Shown: positions 1 to 9,407 of the stretch, in pieces
How positions within the stretch are numbered: the stretch's first letter is position 1
How the letters are laid out: every line of letters starts with the position of its first letter
Source: Anaerolineae bacterium
GTDB lineage: Bacteria > Chloroflexota > Anaerolineae > B4-G1
NCBI GenBank assembly: GCA_030612585.1
Contig: JAUWNP010000022.1
Location: 1 to 37,493 of the forward strand
Direction: 5' to 3'
Length of the DNA stretch: 37,493 bases
Program-made: the position numbers and the translations under genes
Notes under the pieces: model-generated
The model's input: only the letters and a program-made list of their open reading frames with translations
Told to the model about the DNA's origin: nothing
Databases searched by the model: none

Positions 1-582
1 CCCATCAGCATTGACACACCGGACCCCGCGGCGTTGGCGGCTGCGCTGAAAGTCTACCAGGGCAAGCCGCTGGTCAACTCAGTCAACGGCGAGGAGAAGA
101 ACCTGAGCCGCGTGCTGCCACTGGTGGCCGAGCACGAGGCAGCGGTCATCGGCTTGTGCATGGACGACGATGGCATCCCCAACGATCCGCAGAAACGATT
201 GGAGATCGCCCGCAAGATCGTCGAGCGCGCCGAGGACCTGGGCATCCCCCGCGAGGATGTGCTGATTGACTGCCTGGCCCTGACTGTCGGCGCCGACTCC
301 AAAGCCGCGCTGGTCACACTGGAGACCATTCGCCTGGTCAGGGCCGAACTAGGAGTCAACATGACGCTGGGGGCCAGCAACGTCTCTTTCGGGCTACCTG
401 ACCGTGAGGTGGTCAACTGGGCATTCCTGGCCATGGCTATTCGGGAGGGGGTCAACGCCCCCATCGTCAACGCGGACCGGGTCAGACAGGCCATCCTGGC
501 AGCGGACGTGCTCCTGGGACGAGACGAGTACTCCATGCGCTACATTAGAGCCTACAAAAAACGAAAGAAGCGAGGTTCGTAG
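1..582 (+). CDS. Pterin-binding corrinoid methyltransferase (MtgA-like), 5' end outside window
   Basis: The frame is open from base 1, so the N-terminus lies upstream; 193 residues are visible. The protein looks like the C-terminal two thirds of the dihydropteroate-synthase-like barrel of methyltetrahydrofolate:corrinoid methyltransferases (MtgA, MeTr, MetH domain). Visible family features are a VNSVNGE segment near the start of the fragment, a DCLALTVGAD segment and a strong LGASNVSFGLP segment, which in this fold line the pterin pocket. The established role of such enzymes is to move a methyl group between a methyl-corrinoid protein and tetrahydrofolate. Two MttB-type methyltransferases and a corrinoid protein follow in the same direction, so the likely role here is accepting methyl groups onto folate. 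The fold is fairly certain; the direction of transfer is inferred. Confidence 0.85.
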   Translation, partial: PISIDTPDPAALAAALKVYQGKPLVNSVNGEEKNLSRVLPLVAEHEAAVIGLCMDDDGIPNDPQKRLEIARKIVERAEDLGIPREDVLIDCLALTVGADSKAALVTLETIRLVRAELGVNMTLGASNVSFGLPDREVVNWAFLAMAIREGVNAPIVNADRVRQAILAADVLLGRDEYSMRYIRAYKKRKKRGS

Positions 583-659
583 GAGCAAGTCGCCCGTTGA
601 GCACTTGCTCGCTACTGCAGCCTGGCCAATCATTGCTGGCAGCGGCGGAAGGATGGGGC

Positions 660-2681
660 GTGACGGTTGTCCTGGGTATAGATACAGGGGGCACTTATAC
701 CGATGCGGTGCTGGTAGACCACGCCAGCGGTGCAGTGATGATCGGTGCCAAGGCCCTGACCACCCGTCACGATCTGTCCGTCGGCATCAAGGAGGCCGTG
801 GCAGCGGTGTTCGATGAGCAGACCGTGTCCCCCGCCGACGTGGGTCTGGTGGGCCTTTCCACCACACTAGCGACCAATGCGATCGTCGAGGGGCAGGGCA
901 GCCCAGTCTGTCTGCTGCTCATCGGCTACGACCCGGCGCTGATCCGGCAGTACGGTTTCGAACGCGATCTGGTGACGCAAGACGTGGTCTACCTGCGCGG
1001 CGGTCACGACGGGGCAGGCAACGAAGTCGAGCCCCTGGACGAAGCGGCGGCGCGGCACGCTATCCTGGCCCGGCGCGACCAGGTGGAGGCATTCGCTGTA
1101 TCGGGCTACTTCGGTGTCCGCAACCCTGCTCACGAACTGCGCGTGCGAGCGTTGGTCGAGGAATTGACTGTTCCTGTGCATGGTCAGCCCTTGCCCGTCA
1201 CCTGCGGCCACGAGCTAACCACCCGCCTCAATGCCGGGCGCCGGGCGACGACAGCGGCTCTCAACGCCCGGCTGATCCCGTTGTTGCGGGAACTCATCGC
1301 CACCGTTCGCAGCACACTGGACGCGTTGGGTGTCATCGCCCCATTGATGGTTGTCAAGGGAGACGGCTCGCTGGTGGGGGCCAGGTGGGCCATGCGGCGG
1401 CCCATCGAGACGATTCTGTCTGGGCCGGCGGCCAGCGTGGTGGGCGCCTGGCACCTGGCGGGCCGTCGTGATGTGTGGGTGGTGGACGTGGGTGGCACGA
1501 CGACCGACATCGCCGCGCTGAGCGATGGGAGGCCCCGGCTGAACCCCGAAGGTGCACAGGTCGGCAAGTGGAGGACGATGGTCGAAGCGGTAGATGTCCA
1601 CACAGTGGGACTAGGCGGCGACAGCCTGGTGTGCCTGGACAGCGAGGGCCACCTGGTCATTGGTCCCCGGCGAGTAGTGCCGTTGTGCGTGCTGGCGAGC
1701 GAGCACGCTGGGGTCGTGGATGAACTGCGGCGACAGATGGGGACGCGCCGGCGCCAACATCTGGCCGGGCAGTTTGTGCTTGCGCAGCAGCGGACGGCTC
1801 GCACACTCTCAAACGAGGATCGGGCCTTGTTGCAGCACCTGGCTGCAGGTGCTCAATCGTTGACCTCGCTGGTCGAAAAACTGCCCTGTGGACCGGGCTC
1901 GCTGGTGGTGTGGCGGATCGAGAGCCTGGAAGCGCGGCGGCTGGTCTTGCGGTCCGGTTTCACGCCCACCGATGCCCTGCACGTCCTGGGCCGCTTTGAG
2001 CGTTGGGACGCCGAAGCGTCGTGGCTCGGCGCCGAACTCCTGGCAGTGCAGGCGAACCTCTCACCCAAAGATTTTTGTGAGAGAGTGGTCTCAGATGTGT
2101 CGAATCGGGTGACGACAGAACTGGTCAGCAAGGTGCTAAGCAATGAGACCACGTTGCCCGACTGGGAGCGGGAGCCCTCGGCGGCGCTGCTGGCCCGGGC
2201 GTTGGGGAACGTCCCTACATCAGACCTGGATTGCCGGCTGACGTTGCGCCATCCGGTAGTCGCCGTCGGTGCGCCGGTGGAAGCCTATTTGCCCCGCGTG
2301 GCCCGGCAACTGTGCACAGAGTTGGTCATCCCCCACCACGCCGAGGTGGCAAACGCTGTGGGCGCTGTGTCCGGTGGGGTGGTACTGCAACAACGGGTGC
2401 TGATCCACCCGTTGGATGTCAATCGACACTTTCGCCTGCACCTGCCCGATGGGGTGCGCGACTTTTCCTCCCTGGAAGAAAGCGTGGCCTACGCCCAACA
2501 AGTTGTGCCGCCTCAGTTGGAGGCGCTGGCCCGGCAAGCGGGTGCCGATCAGGTCGAGGTGGAGATGGGCCGCGTGGACCAGGAAGCACCGGTCAAGGGG
2601 GGATGGGGACAGCAGATCTATCTGGGGACAGAACTGAAGTTTATGGCTGTTGGGCGACCTAGCCCTGCTGATGGCCGCTGA
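660..2681 (+). CDS. Hydantoinase/oxoprolinase-family ASKHA protein, possible corrinoid activator
   Basis: The protein has 673 residues from a GTG at 660 preceded by GGAAGGA. A TTG at 597 in the same frame would add 21 residues with no family character, so I reject it. The N-terminus (VLGIDTGGTYTDAVLVD) is the phosphate-1 loop of Hydant_A_N proteins, and VVDVGGTTTDIAAL near residue 275 is the second ASKHA nucleotide loop. The length matches HyuA-type subunits (about 690). No HyuB partner is adjacent. Known corrinoid activators (RACE/RamA proteins) are also ASKHA ATPases but carry an iron-sulfur motif, which I do not see. The setting between a pterin methyltransferase and a corrinoid protein suggests ATP-dependent corrinoid maintenance or hydrolysis of a substrate amide. 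Family membership is secure; the function is open. Confidence 0.8.
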   Translation: MTVVLGIDTGGTYTDAVLVDHASGAVMIGAKALTTRHDLSVGIKEAVAAVFDEQTVSPADVGLVGLSTTLATNAIVEGQGSPVCLLLIGYDPALIRQYGFERDLVTQDVVYLRGGHDGAGNEVEPLDEAAARHAILARRDQVEAFAVSGYFGVRNPAHELRVRALVEELTVPVHGQPLPVTCGHELTTRLNAGRRATTAALNARLIPLLRELIATVRSTLDALGVIAPLMVVKGDGSLVGARWAMRRPIETILSGPAASVVGAWHLAGRRDVWVVDVGGTTTDIAALSDGRPRLNPEGAQVGKWRTMVEAVDVHTVGLGGDSLVCLDSEGHLVIGPRRVVPLCVLASEHAGVVDELRRQMGTRRRQHLAGQFVLAQQRTARTLSNEDRALLQHLAAGAQSLTSLVEKLPCGPGSLVVWRIESLEARRLVLRSGFTPTDALHVLGRFERWDAEASWLGAELLAVQANLSPKDFCERVVSDVSNRVTTELVSKVLSNETTLPDWEREPSAALLARALGNVPTSDLDCRLTLRHPVVAVGAPVEAYLPRVARQLCTELVIPHHAEVANAVGAVSGGVVLQQRVLIHPLDVNRHFRLHLPDGVRDFSSLEESVAYAQQVVPPQLEALARQAGADQVEVEMGRVDQEAPVKGGWGQQIYLGTELKFMAVGRPSPADGR

Positions 2682-2770
2682 CCCGTGGCGAAACAACCGT
2701 GAGCAGGCTTTCCAACTGAATAACCTGAAGGTAGATAAGCGATCAATAACTCAATAGGAGATCAAACAAA

Positions 2771-3406
2771 ATGGCAGACATCTTACAGGAAATCGCCTCA
2801 AATCTGTACGACGGTGAAAATGATGCGGTGGCCAAACTGACGCAAAAGGCGCTCGCTGAAGGGCTGACGCCAGAGGAGGTACTCAAGGGAGGGCTGCTCG
2901 CTGGGATGGACCAGGTCGGCGTGGACTTCCGGGACGGCGAGTTGTTTGTACCCGAGGTGCTCATCGCTGCCCGTGCTATGCATGCTGGCATGAACATCCT
3001 GCGTCCACTGTTGGCCGAGGACAATGTGCCGTTGGCCGGCAAGGTCATCATAGGCACCGTCGAGGGCGACTTACACGACATCGGCAAGAACCTGGTAGGC
3101 ATGATGCTGGAGGGCGGTGGTTTCGAGATCGTGGATCTGGGCACCGATATCTCTCCCGATAAGTTCATCGAGGCCGTCAAGACGGAGCAGCCCCAACTGA
3201 TCGGCCTGTCGGCACTGCTGACCACCACCATGCCATCGATGAAACGCACGATTAACGCGCTGGTGGAAGCCGGTCTGCGAGAGAAGGTCAAAGTGATGAT
3301 CGGTGGTGCACCGGTCACGCGAGCCTTCGCCGACGAGATCGGCGCCGACGGTTATGCGCCCGACGCGGCTTCGGCGGTCGAACTGGCGCGGTCGCTGGTT
3401 GGATAG
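2771..3406 (+). CDS. Corrinoid (B12-binding) protein of a methyltransferase system
   Basis: The protein has 211 residues, with ATG preceded by AGGAG about 10 bases upstream. Residues 1-85 form the helical methionine-synthase-type cap region. Residues 88-211 form the Rossmann B12-binding domain with the classic signature D100-L-H102-D-I-G105, where His102 should be the lower axial cobalt ligand. Further family marks are the GTVEGD lead-in, LSALLTTTM and IGGAPVT. The length equals that of MttC/MtgC-type corrinoid proteins. It is the methyl carrier between the MttB-type enzymes immediately downstream and the pterin methyltransferase upstream. The 89-base gap before it is the largest within this operon, so an internal promoter is possible, although I see no convincing one. 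Confidence 0.93.
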   Translation: MADILQEIASNLYDGENDAVAKLTQKALAEGLTPEEVLKGGLLAGMDQVGVDFRDGELFVPEVLIAARAMHAGMNILRPLLAEDNVPLAGKVIIGTVEGDLHDIGKNLVGMMLEGGGFEIVDLGTDISPDKFIEAVKTEQPQLIGLSALLTTTMPSMKRTINALVEAGLREKVKVMIGGAPVTRAFADEIGADGYAPDAASAVELARSLVG

Positions 3407-3417
3407 TTAGGTGACAT

Positions 3418-4881
3418 ATGGCTAGAAAGCATCGAGGACCAAGCAAGGGACTGGTCGGCGGGCGGTACAAGCCGCTGACCGATGAGCAGGTAAGACGAAT
3501 CCACCAAGCATCGCTGGCAATCTTGGAGCGCACCGGCGTGCAGGTAGAGGAGCCGGAGGCACTGCGGCTGTTCACAGAGGCTGGGACAGACGTAGACGGC
3601 AATCGGGTGCGGCTGCCGCAGTCACTCATCGAGGACACGCTAGACAAAGCACCCTCGCGGGTGGTGCTGGCCGGCCGCAACCCAGATAACGACCTCATCC
3701 TGGAGGGAGCGCGAGTCCACATCGGCACCGGCGGCGCGGCACTGCAGGTGCTCGATCTGGAGACGAGCAAAATCCGCAAGGCAGTACTCCGGGATGTGGC
3801 TGACATGGCCCGCATCGTGGACGCGCTGGACAACATCCACTTCTATCTCATCCCCATCTACCCCACCGACATGTCGAAAGAGAACGTGGAAATCAACAAG
3901 TACTATGCCTCCCTGGCGAATACCACCAAGCACGTCCAGGCTGGCGTCTACACCATCCAGGGCATCCGCGACGTGGTGGAGATGTGTGAGCGCATCTCAG
4001 GCGGCCCTAAGCCATTGCGCGAGCGCCCCATCGTTTCCTTCATCACCAGTTGGATGGTCAGCCCGCTCAAGTTCGACACTGGCGTGACGACGCTGCTGAT
4101 CGAGTGCTGCCGGCAACGTGTGCCGGTCGTGCTTTCGGCCGCGCCGATGGCCGGCTCGACCGCGCCGGTCACGCTGGCCGGGATGCTGGCCCAGTTGAAC
4201 GCCGAGCAACTGGCCGGGCTGGCACTGACCCAACTGGCGCAGCCCGGCTGCCCTGTTCTCATCGGCCCCATCCCTGCCACAGCCGACATGCGCAGCGGCA
4301 AGTATCTGAGCGGCTCGGTAGAATTGGGGATGTGCAACGCCGCCATCACCCAACTGGCCCACTTCTACGAAGTGCCCATCTACAACAGCGCCGGCATGAC
4401 CGAGGCCAAAATCCCGGACATCCAGGCCGGCATAGAGAAGGCACAGTCGGTCATCCAGGTCGCGCTGGCCGGGGCCAACTTCATCCACCACGCGGCGGGT
4501 ATGCTGGAGGATATGTCCACCATCGCCTACGAGCAATTCGTGATCGATAACGAGTTGCTGGGCATGGCGATGCACGCCGTGCGAGGCATCGAGGTGAACG
4601 ACGACACACTGGCGCTCGACGTGATAAACCAGGTCGGTCCGGGTGGCCACTATCTGATGGAAGAGCACACAATGCGCTACATGCGCACCGAACTCTACTA
4701 CCCCTCGGCCGTTTTCGACCGGCAGGGACGAGAGAGGTGGGAGGAAACCGGCGGTACCGATGCCTGGACGCGGGCCAAAGAGATCGCGCGCCGCATCCTG
4801 GCGGAGCACCAACCGGAGCCGCTGGATCCGCAGGTGGACGCGTGGATCCGGGAGCAGCACGCCGATACGTTGATACTGTGA
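3418..4881 (+). CDS. MttB-family corrinoid methyltransferase, non-pyrrolysine (copy 1)
   Basis: The protein has 487 residues and its ATG lies 12 bases after the corrinoid gene stop. It matches the trimethylamine methyltransferase MttB superfamily in length and pattern: an N-terminal LTDEQVRRIHQASLAILERTG element, a central region with SAAPMAGSTAPVTLAGMLA, and a C-terminal ARRILAEHQPEPL tail. The frame runs through without an amber codon, so this is not a pyrrolysine enzyme. Characterised non-Pyl members (for example MtgB) demethylate quaternary amines such as glycine betaine, proline betaine or carnitine. The substrate here cannot be read from the sequence. It should pass the methyl group to the corrinoid protein just upstream. 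Confidence 0.92.
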   Translation: MARKHRGPSKGLVGGRYKPLTDEQVRRIHQASLAILERTGVQVEEPEALRLFTEAGTDVDGNRVRLPQSLIEDTLDKAPSRVVLAGRNPDNDLILEGARVHIGTGGAALQVLDLETSKIRKAVLRDVADMARIVDALDNIHFYLIPIYPTDMSKENVEINKYYASLANTTKHVQAGVYTIQGIRDVVEMCERISGGPKPLRERPIVSFITSWMVSPLKFDTGVTTLLIECCRQRVPVVLSAAPMAGSTAPVTLAGMLAQLNAEQLAGLALTQLAQPGCPVLIGPIPATADMRSGKYLSGSVELGMCNAAITQLAHFYEVPIYNSAGMTEAKIPDIQAGIEKAQSVIQVALAGANFIHHAAGMLEDMSTIAYEQFVIDNELLGMAMHAVRGIEVNDDTLALDVINQVGPGGHYLMEEHTMRYMRTELYYPSAVFDRQGRERWEETGGTDAWTRAKEIARRILAEHQPEPLDPQVDAWIREQHADTLIL

Positions 4882-4914
4882 GGTAATACATTTCACGATT
4901 GGAGGTAACACCCT

Positions 4915-6357
4915 GTGACTCACCAATTGCCAATACCCACGTTGCAGCCCTTCGTCCACGCCCTTTCCGACGAACAGGTGCGGGCGATTCACTACGGTAC
5001 GCTGGAGATCCTGGCCCAGACCGGCGTGGAGATGCAAGATTCTCGAGGACGTGAACTGCTGCTCGGCGCTGGTGCCTGGGAATCCGAAGGCCGCATCAAG
5101 ATACCGGAGAACATGGTCAGTGACGCCATCGCCAGCGCGCCCTCCCGCATCCCCATGTACGACAGGCTGGGCAACCTGACCATGCCGCTGGAACTGGGCC
5201 AGGTATTCTTCGGTTCCGGTTCCGATACCACCTTCACGTTAGATGTGGAGACCGGCGAACGTCGCCGCACAACGGCTCAGGACGTTGAGGACATCGCCCG
5301 TCTGTGCGACGCGCTGGAGCGCATAGACTTCATCATGTCCATGGGCAATCCCTCCGACGTGCCGCCCGACGACCTCTACATTCACGAATTCATCCGCATG
5401 ATCCGAGGCTCGGTCAAGCCCAACATCTACACCGCCAAGAACCGCGCCGATATGGAGGACATCTATCGTATCGCGGTGGCCGTGGCCGGTGGTGAGCAGG
5501 CGTTGCGCGAAAAGCCGTTCCTCTTGCTCTACGCCGAGTCCATCTCCCCGCTGCTTTTCCCAGAAGAATCACTTCAGAAACTGATCTTTTGCGCCGAGAA
5601 AGGCATTCCGGCTGCTTATCCGCCCTCGCCCAACACCGGCGGCGGCGGACCGATCACGCTGGCAGGCGCGTTGACGCTGGGAAACGCAGAGTGTCTGGTT
5701 GGGCTGATCATCTCACAGTTGATCTGCCCCGGCACGCCATTCCTCTACGGGATGAACACGGCGGCGATGGATATGAAGAGCGCCATCGTCAGTTACGGCA
5801 GTCCAGAATGGCCACTGGGCATGATGGCGCAGATGGAACTGGCCCGTTATTACAATCTCCCCGCCTGGTCAGCAGGTGGCGCCAGTGACAGCAAAGTGGT
5901 GGATGCGCAGGCGGGCATCGAGATGACCTTCTCCATCCTGGCCAACTTCCTGGCGCGTGCCACGCTGGTGCACGACGTGGGCTACATCGAATACGGGTCC
6001 ACCTCCTCAATGGAGGCGCTGGTGATCGCCGACGAGATTATCCGCGAGACCCGTTTCCTGGTAGAAGGGCTCGCCGTCAACGAGACGACGCTGGCCCTCG
6101 ACGCCATCGCTCGCATCAGGCCGGGCGGGGGGTTCCTGGCGGACGATCACACCCTCGACAACTGGAAGTGGGCCCAGTGGAAGCCGGACCTGATTGACCG
6201 TAGCCGCTACGACCGCTGGGTTAAGCAGGGTAGCAAGGACATGTTCACGCGGGCTAACGAGCGAGCACAGGAGATTCTGGCCGAGCACGAGGTACCACCC
6301 TTGCCGGAAGAGGCCGAGGCAGTGATTGCGGAGGTGCTGGCAGAGCGCGCCGGGTGA
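4915..6357 (+). CDS. MttB-family corrinoid methyltransferase, non-pyrrolysine (copy 2)
   Basis: The protein has 480 residues and starts at GTG with a strong GGAGG 10 bases upstream, 33 bases after copy 1. It aligns by eye with copy 1 from the start (LSDEQVRAIHYGTLEILAQTG), through the central SPNTGGGGPITLAGALTLGN stretch, to the EILAEHEVPPLP tail, but it is clearly diverged. It therefore looks like an old paralogue with a different substrate rather than a recent duplicate. There is no in-frame amber codon. Both copies probably share the one corrinoid protein in the operon. An obligate two-enzyme assembly or alternative substrates are equally possible. Confidence 0.92.
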   Translation: MTHQLPIPTLQPFVHALSDEQVRAIHYGTLEILAQTGVEMQDSRGRELLLGAGAWESEGRIKIPENMVSDAIASAPSRIPMYDRLGNLTMPLELGQVFFGSGSDTTFTLDVETGERRRTTAQDVEDIARLCDALERIDFIMSMGNPSDVPPDDLYIHEFIRMIRGSVKPNIYTAKNRADMEDIYRIAVAVAGGEQALREKPFLLLYAESISPLLFPEESLQKLIFCAEKGIPAAYPPSPNTGGGGPITLAGALTLGNAECLVGLIISQLICPGTPFLYGMNTAAMDMKSAIVSYGSPEWPLGMMAQMELARYYNLPAWSAGGASDSKVVDAQAGIEMTFSILANFLARATLVHDVGYIEYGSTSSMEALVIADEIIRETRFLVEGLAVNETTLALDAIARIRPGGGFLADDHTLDNWKWAQWKPDLIDRSRYDRWVKQGSKDMFTRANERAQEILAEHEVPPLPEEAEAVIAEVLAERAG

Positions 6358-6380
6358 GAACAGCGGATCAGAGGAGGAAG

Positions 6381-7586
6381 ATGTCAAACCAGGTAGATTT
6401 CAGAGCCGAAGCGGAAGCGCTGCGTGAGCAATTGGTCGCCTGGCGGCGCGACTTTCATATGCACCCGGAATTGGCCTTTCAGGAACACCGCTCGGCTGGG
6501 GTCATCGCCGAGCGGCTGCGCGAATTGGGATACCAGGTGCAGACTGGCGTCGCCACCACCGGCGTTGTCGCACTACTGAAAGGGCGGCAACCTGGCCCGG
6601 TGGTGATGTTGCGCTTCGACATGGACGCGCTGCCCATCACCGAGGAGAACGAGACCGACTACGTGTCGCAGAACCCCGGCGTGATGCACGCCTGCGGCCA
6701 CGACGCTCACATGGCAATGGGCCTGGGCATTGCCACGCTGATGATGAAGCACCATGACGAGATGACCGGCACGCTCAAACTGGTCTTCCAGCCGGCCGAG
6801 GAGGGGGCCAACGGGGCCGAGGCAATGGTTAAGGAGGGCGTGCTAGAGAACCCCCGCCCCGATGTCATCCTGGTCACCCACGTCTGGAACGAGAAGCCGG
6901 TGGGTACGGTAGACGTCTCGCCAGGCGCGATAATGGCGGCGGCCGAGAAGTGGACCTGCACCGTGCGGGGGAAGGGAGGACACGGCGCTCTGCCTCACCT
7001 GACGGTGGACCCCATCGTCGCCACAGCACAGATCGTGACCGCTCTGCAAACCGTCATCAGTCGCAATGTCAGCCCGCTGGAAACGGCGGCGGTGACGGTG
7101 GGCGCGGTTCACGGCGGCAACGCCTTCAACGTCATCCCCCCCCAGGTTGAGATGACCGGCACTATTCGCACTTACGACCCGGCGACCCGCGAGACGATCT
7201 TGCGCCGCGTGCGCGAGGTGATCGAGGGCGTGGCGGCGGCCTGTGGCGCGACGGCCGAACTAGAGATCATCCCTCTGACATCAGCACTGATCAACGATGC
7301 CAGGATCACCGAGATGGTGCGCGCGGCAGCCGAGGCAGTGGTCGGGCCAGAGAACGTCTCCTCCGGCGAGCGAACAATGGGCAGCGAGGACGCGGCTCTC
7401 TTTATGCAGGACGTGCCCGGGTGCTACTTCTTCCTCGGCTCGGCCAATGCGGAGCGTGGGCTGAACGCGCCACATCACAATCCACACTTCGACTTCGACG
7501 AGGACGCACTGCCGCTGGGAGTGGCGATTTTGATGCATGCTCTGGCGCACTCAGGGCCGCAAGTCAAATTGCTCGACGTTCCATAG
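6381..7586 (+). CDS. M20-family metal-dependent amidohydrolase
   Basis: The protein has 401 residues from the ATG at 6381, which has GAGGAGG 4-10 bases before it. A GTG at 6354 overlapping the mttB stop is less likely. It has the signature of the IAA-amino-acid/hippurate/N-acyl-amino-acid hydrolase branch: MHPELAFQE, FDMDALP, HACGHDAHM with metal ligands C105 and H107, PAEEG (E140/E141), H167 in THVWNE, and a C-terminal HHNPHFD. The family hydrolyses amide bonds of N-acyl or N-aryl amino acids. Placed at the end of the methyl-transfer operon, it may release the methylated amine from a conjugate or process the demethylated product. The gene end overlaps the convergent binding-protein gene by 36 bases, so no spacer terminator can exist between them. 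Confidence 0.92.
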   Translation: MSNQVDFRAEAEALREQLVAWRRDFHMHPELAFQEHRSAGVIAERLRELGYQVQTGVATTGVVALLKGRQPGPVVMLRFDMDALPITEENETDYVSQNPGVMHACGHDAHMAMGLGIATLMMKHHDEMTGTLKLVFQPAEEGANGAEAMVKEGVLENPRPDVILVTHVWNEKPVGTVDVSPGAIMAAAEKWTCTVRGKGGHGALPHLTVDPIVATAQIVTALQTVISRNVSPLETAAVTVGAVHGGNAFNVIPPQVEMTGTIRTYDPATRETILRRVREVIEGVAAACGATAELEIIPLTSALINDARITEMVRAAAEAVVGPENVSSGERTMGSEDAALFMQDVPGCYFFLGSANAERGLNAPHHNPHFDFDEDALPLGVAILMHALAHSGPQVKLLDVP

Positions 7587-9407
7587 TTCGGAGACTTGGG
7601 TGGGGTCGGGAGCCAGGCCGGTGACCGGCGTGCGGGCGAGAGTGACTTTCGGGCGCTGAAAGAGCGGCAACACCGGCAACCGCTCCGAGAAGATGCGCTG
7701 AACCTCGGTGTATCCGGCGGTGTAACCCTCGCCGCCGGGAAGGACCTCCAGGGCCGACAGGCAGGCGGCATCATATTCGTCGTCGAGGAAACCGGCGGCG
7801 TTGGGTCTATCCCAATGGCCCTCACTAGGGATCTGGCTGCTCAGGAACAGGTCGCACAGAGGGTCGAACGCGGCACGCCAGGAGAACTGCGTCAGGTCAA
7901 ACCGCCGGCCAAAAAGCACCCCTTCCGGCCCGGGGGCGAAAATCGTTTCGGGGGGCATGACCTCTACTCCAACTTGGATGCCGCACGCGGCCAGATGGGT
8001 CTGGATGAACTGGGCCGTCTGGACGCGCAGCGGGTCGCCGGTCGTATGGTAGGTGACCTGGAACGGCGTGCCGTCGAGGATGCCAGGGATGGCGTGAGCC
8101 TCGCGCACGCCGTCACCGTCTTCGTCGTACCAGCCAGCGGTCGCCAGGAGCGTTTGCCCTGCCACCGGGTCGTGTTCCCACGTGATCAGCGCTTCGCCAG
8201 CGTAGAGGGGGTGCTCGGGAGGGAGGCAACTGTGCGACACACGACCGGCCGGCCCCAACACCTTGTTTGCCAGCGATTGCCGGTCTATGCACAGCGCGAC
8301 CGCTTGCCGCACCCGCACGTCCTCGAAAAAATCAGGCCGGTCGTAGCCGGTGACCGGGCTGATACCGAAGGCCAGGAGTTCCCACCGGGTATCGTAGGCA
8401 GAGATCGCCGTGACCTGAGACTGGTCGGGGAGCGCGCCGCGCGCCGCGTCTGCCCCATCGTGCGTGACAACGTCGCAACGTCCGGCCATGAGTTCCCCCG
8501 CCAGCGTGACCGGGTCGGTGATGAAGCGGAAAGTGACCTCATCCACGCGCGGGAGTCCCTCCGTGGCGCGGAAGTAGATGGGGTTGCGCACGGCGGTGAT
8601 GTGGTCGCCGTCCACCCACTCACGTACGACGAAGGGACCCCAGCCCAGGGGCTGCCGCGTCGCAACGTCGGCGCCGAGCAACTCGGCGGCGGAGAGGTGG
8701 CCCCAGGCGTGGCGGGGCAGTGGGTGCCAGAAGTTGAGGAAGTAGGCGTGGTCCAGGAACCCAGGGATGCCTCTCCAGACCAGGGTGCGCGCATCCACGG
8801 CGTGGTAACCGGCGGTGCGCTCGACGATGTGCTTGTCGGTGGGGGTGACCGGGTCGGCGGCGAGTTCGAAGGAGAATACCGAATCGTCGGCGGTGAGCAG
8901 CGCGCCGTCGGACCAGTAAAGGTCAGAGTGGAGGGTGAAGGTAACGACCATCTGCTGCATCAGGATGGACGCGCCGTCGAAGGTCACGCACTGTCCGCTG
9001 GCGTCTTTGACCATCACGCCGGAGGCCAGTTCGGCTACCTCTCCGCTGGCGGCGAGCACGCGATCACCGGACTGGACGGCAATAGTCTCTAGGGCGGCGC
9101 TGCCGTTGGCGAGGCTGGGGAGGTGGGTGAGGATGACCGGCTGGTAGGCGTAGTTGCGGTTGTCCAGCGGTCCGTCATAGATGACCTGCCAGACGTGTTG
9201 GGCGGCTAAGTCGTCGGTACCGTAGATGTAGAGGCTATCGGGCTCGTCGGGCAGGCAGACGACGAGGGTCTTGGGTTCGGGTGTGGGGGATGGGGTGAGA
9301 GTTGGGGCAGGGGATGAAACAGGAGTCGGGGACACAGTCGGCTGTGTGCACGCCGTGCAGAGGGCCAGGATGGCCAGGATGGCAAGCGACGCACCATAGG
9401 CTTTCAA
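7551..9407 (-). CDS. Family-5 extracellular solute-binding lipoprotein, orphan
   Basis: The protein has 618 residues starting at TTG; a stop lies five codons upstream in frame, so TTG is the first possible start. The N-terminus has one charged residue, a hydrophobic stretch ending in LCTAC (lipobox, Cys20) and then a Thr/Pro-rich linker, so it should be a lipid-anchored surface protein. The body is of the DppA/OppA type, with LPDEPDSLYIYG near residue 55, VTFTLHSDLYWSDGALLTADDSVFSFE and a QPLGWGPFVVREW strand. No permease or ATPase gene adjoins it, so it must share a transporter encoded elsewhere. It is transcribed towards the methyl-transfer operon and overlaps its last gene tail to tail. 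Confidence 0.88.
   Translation of the reverse strand: MKAYGASLAILAILALCTACTQPTVSPTPVSSPAPTLTPSPTPEPKTLVVCLPDEPDSLYIYGTDDLAAQHVWQVIYDGPLDNRNYAYQPVILTHLPSLANGSAALETIAVQSGDRVLAASGEVAELASGVMVKDASGQCVTFDGASILMQQMVVTFTLHSDLYWSDGALLTADDSVFSFELAADPVTPTDKHIVERTAGYHAVDARTLVWRGIPGFLDHAYFLNFWHPLPRHAWGHLSAAELLGADVATRQPLGWGPFVVREWVDGDHITAVRNPIYFRATEGLPRVDEVTFRFITDPVTLAGELMAGRCDVVTHDGADAARGALPDQSQVTAISAYDTRWELLAFGISPVTGYDRPDFFEDVRVRQAVALCIDRQSLANKVLGPAGRVSHSCLPPEHPLYAGEALITWEHDPVAGQTLLATAGWYDEDGDGVREAHAIPGILDGTPFQVTYHTTGDPLRVQTAQFIQTHLAACGIQVGVEVMPPETIFAPGPEGVLFGRRFDLTQFSWRAAFDPLCDLFLSSQIPSEGHWDRPNAAGFLDDEYDAACLSALEVLPGGEGYTAGYTEVQRIFSERLPVLPLFQRPKVTLARTPVTGLAPDPTQVSELWNVEQFDLRP

Noticed and set aside
3418..6357. 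Pyrrolysine-containing trimethylamine methyltransferase
   Set aside because: Both MttB-type frames run through without an in-frame amber codon, and no pylT/pylS-like gene is present, so these are non-pyrrolysine homologues.
7596..9092. Long plus-strand open frame opposite the orphan binding-protein gene
   Set aside because: It is an antisense shadow of a GC-rich gene: the minus-strand product has a lipobox and clear family motifs, whereas the plus-strand product has none.
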